Assembly: GCA_050084985.1 (NCBI GenBank)
Contig: JBITNC010000001.1
Coordinates: forward strand, 158,410,001-158,474,000
From: Nageia nagi
Lineage: Eukaryota; Pinophyta
Direction of reading: 5' to 3'
DNA length: 64,000 nt
Every line of letters starts with the position of its first letter. Position 1 is the stretch's first letter. This document shows positions 56,165 through 64,000 of the stretch, piece by piece. Both the position numbers and the translations under genes were made by a program. Under the pieces are notes generated by a model. That model did no database searches. It had not been told where the DNA came from and worked only from the letters and a program-made list of their open reading frames with translations.

Positions 56165-56665
56165 TGTTGGAATGTATAATGTATTATTGTAATGGTTTTG
56201 TAATAATATTCCATGTAAGTTCACTAATACTTAAGGGTATCATTTGATATTTTAAGTATTTAGGTGAATATAATAATGTAATTTGTCCTACACTCCATGT
56301 CATGAGCATGCCTCTTAGGTAAAAGGATGTGCATGTTATATTTTGTACATTGGATAAAAGGGTGATCCAAAGAAGGATTTTGGTCTATAAATAGAGGGCT
56401 CCTTCTTTGTGATTACACATCAATTTGTGGAGTAAAGTTATGCTAGAGGATAGTGTTTAGGAGTTGAGATTAGGAGGATTGTAAGAGAGTTGTATTTGTG
56501 ATTGAAGTAAAGATATAGTTAGTGGATGTACTCCTAGTTAGAGGAACCACTTACATCTTGTGTTATCTTTGTGAGATTGCTTTTTGAGTTAGTTAGATGT
56601 GTTTTTTGAGCTTTCATGAGATCTTGGGGATATAAAGTTATTCAGTTTATAGTTCATCTCTCTCA
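56165..56665 (+). repeat. 3' LTR of copia element
   Basis: Matches 45902-46400 base for base apart from scattered changes. It has a TATA box at 56385-56394 and is followed by CATAG. Confidence 0.92.
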
Positions 56666-56670
56666 CATAG
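56666..56670. repeat. Target-site duplication CATAG (right)
   Basis: Exact partner of 45897-45901. Confidence 0.9.
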
Positions 56671-57834
56671 GAGATGTAGTGGAGGTTCCTTGTTGAGAAT
56701 TACCTTGAGGATATGGATTTTGAGGTGTATTTTGGATTTTTGGTGCTTAATAAAGATTTTGCATATTGTTGTGTGGAGCACTTTGGAAATTAGGTGGATT
56801 GGATATATTTTTGTGGTGTGTATTTTGAGGTTTGGGTTGGGTATGCATAAAGGTTTGACCAAGATCAGCCCAATCATCAAGATTAGCTTGATTTGATGTG
56901 TTTAGAATAGGTTTAGGTGTTCTGATATTAGGATATATTTTCCATGACACATGGTTGTGTGGATTTTGAAAAATATAAGTCGTATTGGTTGGTATGTTGG
57001 GTAAATTTTGATGGGTAACATGTTGGGAATAATTAGGCTAATTTGCATTTGTTTCCTTTTGGAATGAGGGAGATGTATTATGTTGCATAACATTTTGACA
57101 TTTAGGTGCTGCATTTTGAAAATATTATTATTCAAATTTGGGAGGTGGTTGGGGCATACTTGGTTTTTCTTAGGATAACCTCCTATCAAACAATTCTTGC
57201 TCTATTTGAATATTTAGTTGAAAATTTTGTAAATCAATATCTAGTTGCAAATTTTACACAATTGAAGGTCCTTTGGAGTGTTTTGGCACTTTGAAGGGGG
57301 GTTCTTGAATGGTAGGTAATCTACACTCTTATGGTGGAAACCAAACTTGGTCAATACTTTGTGCTATTAGAGGATTTAGAATGTTTTTTGGAGTGGATGG
57401 TTGTGGTGTTATAATTTGAACTCAGTTCATTGTCTCTTGGTACCAATTATGTGCATTAGGACCTTGTTTGCTAATTTTAAGTAGGGAGAGAGATGTATTG
57501 ACAACCTTTGGAGGCCCATTATCATCCATCACAACATACTTATAATGATCAAATCACATCAAAATGTTTCTATACATAAATTGGCCTTATGGAGAAGCTT
57601 GAGTTATGGGACCAACGATATTATGTGCTTGCTCCATTACCTTTACCATCTCATTAGGTTTAAGATGTTGAAATGTTTAGAGAGCTTTTGTAGAACTAAT
57701 AGGCTGATTATCCATAGTAAGAGTTGGCTCTTCCTTTATATCACTTGGATTACTCTTTTTCCTTTGAGCTCTTGTTTCAATCTTCCCATTATGGGATCTT
57801 CATACCAAACCAAATTCTCAGATGAATCGAACTC
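56671..57834 (-). pseudogene. Tat-like gypsy gag, upstream part
   Basis: The minus strand runs from a possible start MEFDSSENLVWYEDP at 57834 to a Pro/Asn/Gln-rich tail (NTPQNPYPQGNSQQGTSTTS) that stops at the copia insertion. It resumes in the same frame as EAIK and IIAQMQYLMILN at 45900. Interior frames are broken. Confidence 0.65.
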
Positions 57835-58152
57835 CATTTTAAAAGACTACCAAAAGGAAATTTTAAACACAATGAGCACAAATGAAACAAAACTTGCAAA
57901 ACAAAAATGGAAGTGAACACAAAACACCAATCTTACGATATATTCAAATTTAATCTTGCTTTAAAGTTGATGCAAATTACTCAATCACTTAAGATGAAGA
58001 TGCAAATATATATGAATAAAGCAATTATATGATAGATAACAATCTTTGATTATTTTTTCAATTACTTTTTGGTTCAATTTGACTTTTATATTGTTAATTT
58101 TGATATGGATAGGATATAAAAAGTGATGCAAATCCTTACCCGAATTAGAATG

Positions 58153-58168
58153 TTCCCTCTAGCTCCAA
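58153..58168 (-). promoter_or_regulatory. PBS-like site of Tat-like element
   Basis: Minus strand TTGGAGCTAGAGGGAA, two bases from the LTR. It is close to TTGGCGCTAGAAGGAG at 12100 in the other long-LTR element. Confidence 0.6.
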
Positions 58169-58170
58169 GG

Positions 58171-60193
58171 TGTAATGCTCAATTAGTTATAAGTCTCTCA
58201 CCAAAAGGAGAGATCTATAAAAAATATGCCAATCACCAAGGTGAAATTTGGAAACAAGCAGCAAAGAATGGATCCACACTCTAGACACAAGTGTGATCAT
58301 AACCTCTATATGTTTACAAGACTACACTTGGCTATGATAAGCCAAAAAATTCAGATCTATTACAAAATTAAGTTCACTGGTCCAAGGCATAGTTAAACTT
58401 ATGCATGGTATAACTATTTTTTAGAAAAAAAGCTCTCTATTTTTGGGCACAGTGGACTTGAGACTTTCTAGATGCTAAATTTTTATAGTTTGTAAGGCAC
58501 AGTGCACTTGTGAGCCTATTATCAAGGAGTAGTACACCTAGAAGATCACCTAGAGATCAAACAGTGTAAGTTTTGGGGTGTAGTGCACTTGGGGGCAAGG
58601 CATAGTATGCATGGGGCTTAGTTATTGGGGGCAATGTTCTTAGGTACTTATTTTTGAGGCATAGTGTTTCTAGCCCATTATGCATTTTGGACTTTGAAAC
58701 TTAGTCTGCAGTATCAATTTCTATTTTTAGGCATAATGCACCTATTACAAGGTGCATGTTGGATTGTGTTTGGGATAAAATTAAGGAGTTTGATCTTGAA
58801 AAACTTAGATATGATCCACCCTTCTCATAGGAATCTACTATCCAAGTTTTACTCAAAATTAATTATTTATTGTTCAAACTTTGCAAAATTACTCCATTTA
58901 GGTGAGTAAAATTCAAGAAACCAAGAATATCCAATTTTGAACAAAAACTTGAAAAAATGTGAGAAAGGTGAAGAGAACACCAAATTTAAAGGAGCAACTT
59001 GTTTTACCTAGGGTTCACCATTAAATGTAGCTCAAAATTCATGTTAATTATGGACTAAAATGTGTAAATAAGTTAGAAACACACATGAATTCAAGTATAC
59101 ATCATCTTATGATTTTCTTAATTTGAATTTGAAAAGATTATGCATAAAGATAGGTATGAAACTTCAAATAAACCTTAAAGAACTAGCAAGAATGTGAAAG
59201 AAACCTAAATCCATATAATGTGGATAGGGGGCCTCCAATTTAGGCCCCCTTAAGGCACCTGAATGAGCTTTAAGTGACTTTCCTCACTCTAAATAGCAAT
59301 GTGAGCCCCCTAGTTCCCAAATCAATGAAGACAACAAAGTATATGATGCCTATGATGTAAAGTATTATGCTTAAATATTGGTTTGATGGTTTGAAATATG
59401 AAATTTGTAATTTTAGGTGGATCTTCACATGTTTTGATGGATAAATATGAGATCTAGTGTTTCAAACCCTACCAAAGCTAAAATTGTATGAAAACATAAG
59501 ATCTTTACAAATCGTTGGATCTATGAGATCTAAGGATACCCATAAGAGCAAATGTAAGTTTAAACCATAAACTAATGCTTCTATAGATTTAAATTTAGTT
59601 TTATATGGTGGAAATGCAATTTAATATGAGTTTAACCTATCAAAAATGCTAAATGTGTGTATAAGTCTATTTGAGGATACAAAGGTGGATCCTCATAAGT
59701 TTTTCCATGGTTGAAATGTCTCCAATCCTACAAAAACCTTGAGTATACAAAATATATGCACTAATAGATCAATCCAACGATAAATTCACCATAAGAAGGT
59801 TACCTTGCACGTTTAGGAGCAAGCTTGAAGAGGATTGATGAAGAATTTTAGTTGAAACCCTTGATCCTTCAAACCTTAGCTTCAAAACCCTAGCATACAA
59901 TCTTGGAGAAAATTGATAGCAAAAATCATAAGTAATCAAGAAAAATAATGGTAGGAGAAGAAAATTCTAATTTTGCATTGAGTTATATACCTCCTTTGAC
60001 AACTTTAGTGAATATAGTTAGATACCCACTTTTGCACCTTTTTTGAGTTTAAGTCAATTTTGCTTCTTTTTCAAATACTTTAGATTTTGAGAATATATTT
60101 GAACACTATAAATTAGATAAAATAATGAATTAAAACATATCAATGTATTGAACTCAAATCATTCAAAAAGTGTTATTATTTGGTGTCTACACA
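58171..60193 (-). repeat. Probable 5' LTR of Tat-like element
   Basis: Bounded by TGTAATGCTC on the left, beside the PBS, and GGTGTCTACACA on the right. About 2.0 kb. A degenerate GGCACAGTGCACTTG motif recurs eight times between 58385 and 58760. The partner LTR was not found to the left of 43800, so the call rests on the PBS, the TG/CA ends and the abrupt edge at gypsy RT. Confidence 0.5.
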
Positions 60194-61430
60194 ACTATCA
60201 TCTTTCTCCTATGGACTAGATCCTGCAAATAGTTATTGGAGCCTATTGCTTTTCAATGATTGATGAATTATCTAGTTTCAATTAGATATGGATCCAAGAT
60301 GAAGATCGGTATAAGAAAATATTTAACACCAAATGGGGCAATTTTCCTTTTTAAAGAATGCCATTTGGATTATCCAATGTTGGAGCAACATTTCAAAGAG
60401 CTATGGATCATGCATTTGGTGAGTTAATCAAAAAAATCATTTTGGTGTATTTAGATGATATTGTATTTTCTAAAGCTTGAAAGAATCACATTGATCATCT
60501 TTGAAAAGTGTTTGAAAAATGTAGGTAGTTTGGGATATCAATTAATCCCAAAAAGTTATTTTTTATGGTGAACCAAGGAAACTTGCCAGGGCATTTAGTC
60601 TCTAAAGAGGGATTGTCTATTGATCTAGATATAGTAAAAGCAATTGAAGCAATTCCTCTACCATAAAACAAGAAAGCCCTGCAATCATTTTTGGGATAAA
60701 TCAATTTTGTTAAATAGTTCATAAGTGACTTCTTAGGAATTGTTGCACTAATCACTACAATATTGAAGAATGATGTATAATTTTGCTTGTCTAAAGAAGT
60801 GAAAGAAGCCTTCCATAACATCAAAAAGGTGATTATTAGAGCACCAATATTGAAAAACCTATATTTTTATAAGGATTTTTTCATGTATGAATATGGAGTT
60901 GATAAGAGCCTAGCATCAACTCTTGCATAGAAAGGTGATAAGCAAGAATAACATCCTATTTATTTCCACAGTCAAAGACTACATGAACATCAACAAAGAT
61001 GTACATTTATAAAGAAGAAAGTCTTTGCAATTATGAAAGGTCTTAAGAAGTTTATACATTATGTATCCCAAAGTAAGAACCTAATATATACTATTCACAT
61101 GGATGTTAGAAGCTATATCACTCAAGATGAATTAGAAGAAGGGAAATTTAGATGGTCAATAAAAATTTGAGTTATGATGTTGAGATTAAACCAAGAAATT
61201 TGGTTAAAGAAAGAGGTCTATATGAAAAAATAGCTATGGTTGCTCAAGTTGTGATAATTATTGAACAACTAGATCCCCAAATGAACCTGGAAACTAATTG
61301 GATTAGATAATTATGCAACTATTTTAGGACCAATAAATACCTAAAATCTATAGATAAGTCATAAAGAAGGAGATTTATACTTCAAGCTTTAAACTATTTG
61401 ATGGTTGATGACCATTTATACCTAAAAAAA
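60194..61430 (+). pseudogene. gypsy reverse transcriptase and RNase H
   Basis: RT starts partway in at CFSMIDELSSFN. It continues with FNTKWGNFPF, RMPFGLSNVGATFQRAMD, HAFGELIKKIILVYLDDIVF (the YLDD catalytic pair at about 60455) and INPKKLFFMV. The connecting segment has PxxKKALQSFLG and INFVK. RNase H follows with KSLASTLA, HPIYFHSQRLHEHQQR and KKVFAIMKGLKKFIHYV. The N-terminal RT third is missing, cut at 60194 where the antisense LTR begins. TAG, TAA and TGA stops are scattered. Confidence 0.82.
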
Positions 61431-62500
61431 CTTTGATGGTACCCTAATAAGGTGTGTGTCCTTGTATGAATCTCAAAGTATCCTATACCAATTTCACTAT
61501 GGGCTTTCTAGAGAGCATTTATTTGGATAAATAATGGCTACAAAGATCCTACAAGCTAGCTATTATTGGCCCACTATATTCCAAGAATCATTCAAAATAT
61601 CCTAGAAATATGAAAAATGTAATATATTTGTTTGCAGAAGAAGAAAGGCAATAATGCCTCTAAACTTGACAATTATAGAATAACCATTTCAATAATGGGG
61701 ACTAGACTTTATTGGGGTTATCAATCCAAATTCTTCTATTGGGAACAAATTCATCCTCACAAATACAAATTACTTTACAAGATGGGATGAGGAAATTCCT
61801 TGCAAAAATGTTGATCAACAATATGTGATAAGTTTGTTATAGAGATTAATCACCAAGTTCGATATTCCATAAACCAATATCTTAGATAATGGCCCAATGT
61901 TATTAGGAGAGAAGATATCAAAGTTTGTAGCTCAATATGGCATATACTAGAGAACATCTTCAAACTATTATCCTTAGGGAAATGGTATAGCTGAATCCAT
62001 AAACAAGAATTTCATAAGGATTATCAATTGGATGATAGATAACAATCAAAGGTAATGAAATAATAAGCTAGATTTAGCATTGTGGGTAGATAGAGTTACT
62101 ATCAAGGTTGCAATCAAAACATCTATCTATGCACTAGTGTATGGTAAAAGCTTTGTTTTGTTGATTCACATGGAATTTCATACCATGCAAATATTTAAGG
62201 ATATTCAAATTATTTTTATAGAGCATTTCAACATTGACAAAAGCTATTGAAGAAATGGTTTGATAAGAATAAGTTGTCTTGGGTTTCTTTTCAAGTTGGA
62301 GACTTGGTGTTAAACTGGGATGAAGATCAAGAAAAACCTAGAAAGCACCAAATATTTAATTCTTCCTAGTATGGATACTATGTGATCACCAAAATAATGG
62401 GGAACAATGAATTTAAGTTGACATATATTTTTGGACTCTAGGAGCTATTCATCTTAGTTAATGGGATCTGCCTGAAACACTACCATGTAAATTGAAGTGC
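61431..62500 (+). pseudogene. gypsy integrase
   Basis: A zinc-binding remnant near 61490-61640 is followed by the core: GLDFIGVINPNSSIGNKF with the first Asp at about 61710, LTNTNYFTRWDE, then ILDNGPMLL with the second Asp near 61890, and a GNGIAESINKNFIRIINWMI block with the catalytic Glu near 61995. A C-terminal segment (LDLALWVDRVTIKVA) is also seen. This order is typical of gypsy pol. Several stops are present. Confidence 0.8.
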
Positions 62501-63272
62501 CAACTGACACATGCATAGTTGTATAACATTATAAATAGGCATAACATAGTAGTTAATAGGTTTAATTTAAATTTTGCATGGAATATTTATTTTTATGTTC
62601 CCAATCAACCAAGTCTTGCAAATTGATGACCAAAGACATCATTATATGATGAAGAAATATCTTAACCCTTCATATCACCACATATAATTAGATTGATGAT
62701 TGTCAAAATTGCTAAGCACTAAAACAATTGTTATCCATATTAATCTAGGAAAGATCTAACTTGAGTTCATTTATGCCTAATTCCTCTAATAAATCAATCA
62801 TCAAAGCATATAAGAGTTTCAAAATAAAAATTCAAAGCATTTGAATAAAGCATCATAATGTCCAATGTGAGGAATATCTGCAGATTATCCATAAGTGATT
62901 GAGATTAAATGCCAAGAATATATACAAAGAGGAGAAGCATCCATGTCATAGCTCACACAAAAACCCTTAGGAATGGGAAATATTATCAAAGTTCAAAAGA
63001 GACATACATAACAAAGGGAAAAATACTTGTTTGATAGCCTAACCTGGTTGGAATACTTGAAATGAAGAAGTCAAATATCTAGAGGATGGACCTAAGCAAT
63101 CCATATTGTATGATGTTTGGAAAGATGAGAGCATATATTATGCCATATTCCTTTTCTATTATATATTTTAGCTTGGCATACTATGTACCATTCCATACCT
63201 TCAACTGCATAGAATTTGTGGAGTAGGTATAAAAAATAATAAGGTTTAACACCATCCAAATATTGGGTTATT
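62501..63272. other. Spacer after gypsy pol
   Basis: AT-rich with no supported frame or repeat. Confidence 0.4.
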
Positions 63273-64000
63273 ATGGCTACAAGCTTTTTATCAACTACAA
63301 ACCCTAAGGTCATCAATGAATATTTTTGTGTGCTAAAGAGCTATAAAAAGAAATATTAGAGACTAATTGACCTAGAAGCTAAAATATATAGGTGCACCAC
63401 CATAAACTATGATATAATAATGGGATTCTTACAAGATCAATATTAGGAAGTATTTTAAAAAGTAATCCTAAAGAATCTAGCTACAACCAACTTTAAGTAC
63501 CCAAACACCCAAGAAGTATTGACTATTTTGAGTGTGGTGATGGGGAAACAATTAGAAATTTGGATAGATCATGTCATGCTTTCACTTGCCTAGGTTATAA
63601 AGAAAGAAACATTCTATTTTGATTCTGAAAAATTTATTTATGATGGAATTTATTATCAACTGGCAAGGCTAAACAAGGGAGAAGAATTCTTGTACTCAAT
63701 TTACCTCATGTGCTTGGCCCTATATAAAAACCTATTTATATTTTTGAAGGTAATAATAAGTCCTCCAACACTCAATCATGGAATAGATATTAGGTGCCAA
63801 ATGCTGAGGAAAAATAATAGAGGCTCTCATATTATGAATTTGTAGAATATTTCCTAGCTCTAGCTTGGAAAGTAATTACTAGATCACCCCTTCCTTGACT
63901 TAATAAAAAATTCAAACTATTTCTTCAAGCTAAAGGAGAAGAAGTAGGAGATTGGTACTTCATGAAGAACTAGGAAATCATACTAGTATATGGATTCTTA
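63273..64000 (+). pseudogene. Decayed ORF downstream of gypsy pol, unknown
   Basis: From ATG at 63273 one frame (MATSFLSTTNPKVINEYF, then RLIDLEAKIY, NTQEVLTILSVVMGKQLE, KFIYDGIYYQLARLNKGEEF) runs to the window end with several in-frame stops but no frameshift that I can see. Placement after integrase recalls the extra ORF of some Tat/Athila elements, but I do not recognise the protein. Confidence 0.45.

Larger units (their letters stand above)
45902..56665 (+). mobile_element. Ty1/copia element, complete but decayed
   Basis: LTRs of 499 and 501 bp, a perfect CATAG target duplication, iMet-like PBS and a PPT define the element. Inside, on the plus strand, come gag, protease, integrase, RT and RNase H in copia order. 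Gag is interrupted by a 2.5-kb composite insertion (about 49640-52160). The leader between PBS and gag is 2.5 kb, far longer than usual, and may hold other insertions. Every pol domain contains stops, many of them TAG at Gln positions, so the element is inactive. It is inserted antisense into a Tat-like gag. Confidence 0.92.

Overview
This window is a block of eukaryotic nuclear DNA from a plant with a large genome. It is AT-rich, sparse in genes, and packed with old nested retrotransposons. The retroelement types seen are Ty1/copia, chromovirus-like and Tat/Athila-like Ty3/gypsy, an L1-type LINE and a second non-LTR lineage. They point to a seed plant; a gymnosperm is my guess, which I cannot prove from the window. 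Almost no transposon frame is intact. In-frame stops are frequent and mostly TAG, as expected from C-to-T decay of CAG codons in methylated repeats.

Only two stretches look like host genes. At 1497-2193 (+) lie the last exon or exons of an unrecognised gene. At 38641-39007 (+) lies a compact two-exon gene for a twin-CX9C protein of the Mrp10/CHCHD1 (mS37) mitochondrial ribosomal family, the one clearly functional gene here.

Layout, left to right. (1) 1-2537: end of the host gene. (2) 2538-7722: an LTR element on the minus strand with gag and protease only, a perfect TAGAT target duplication, iMet-type PBS and a PPT. (3) 7723-8400: flank containing a 256-bp direct repeat. (4) 8401-19087: a long-LTR gypsy element (+) with gag and decayed protease only. 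Its 5' LTR has lost internal sequence and gained an antisense non-LTR fragment (about 9709-11457). (5) 19088-26440: fragments of a LINE (+), a second copy of the non-LTR element (-), a gypsy 5' end (-) and a copia integrase (+). (6) 26440-37915: one LINE on the minus strand split by a 6.66-kb LTR-type insertion (28161-34821). That insertion looks like a solo LTR, and it carries an array of inverted-repeat modules and a decayed reading frame of about 1,100 codons. (7) 37916-39829: the mS37-type gene and its flanks. (8) 39830-43800: AT-rich DNA with tandem repeats. (9) 43800-60193: a Tat-like gypsy gag on the minus strand, interrupted by a complete copia element (45902-56665, CATAG duplication). 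The copia element itself contains a composite insertion (about 49640-52160). (10) 60194-64000: decayed gypsy pol (+), then an unknown decayed frame running off the window.

Most nesting relations are shown by paired target duplications, by PBS/PPT/LTR order, or by reading frames that become continuous when the inserted element is removed in thought. The most unusual item is the 28161-34821 insertion. It shares its ends with the 8401-19087 family, has one start and one end and no internal PBS, and encodes a large protein of unknown function inside the LTR.
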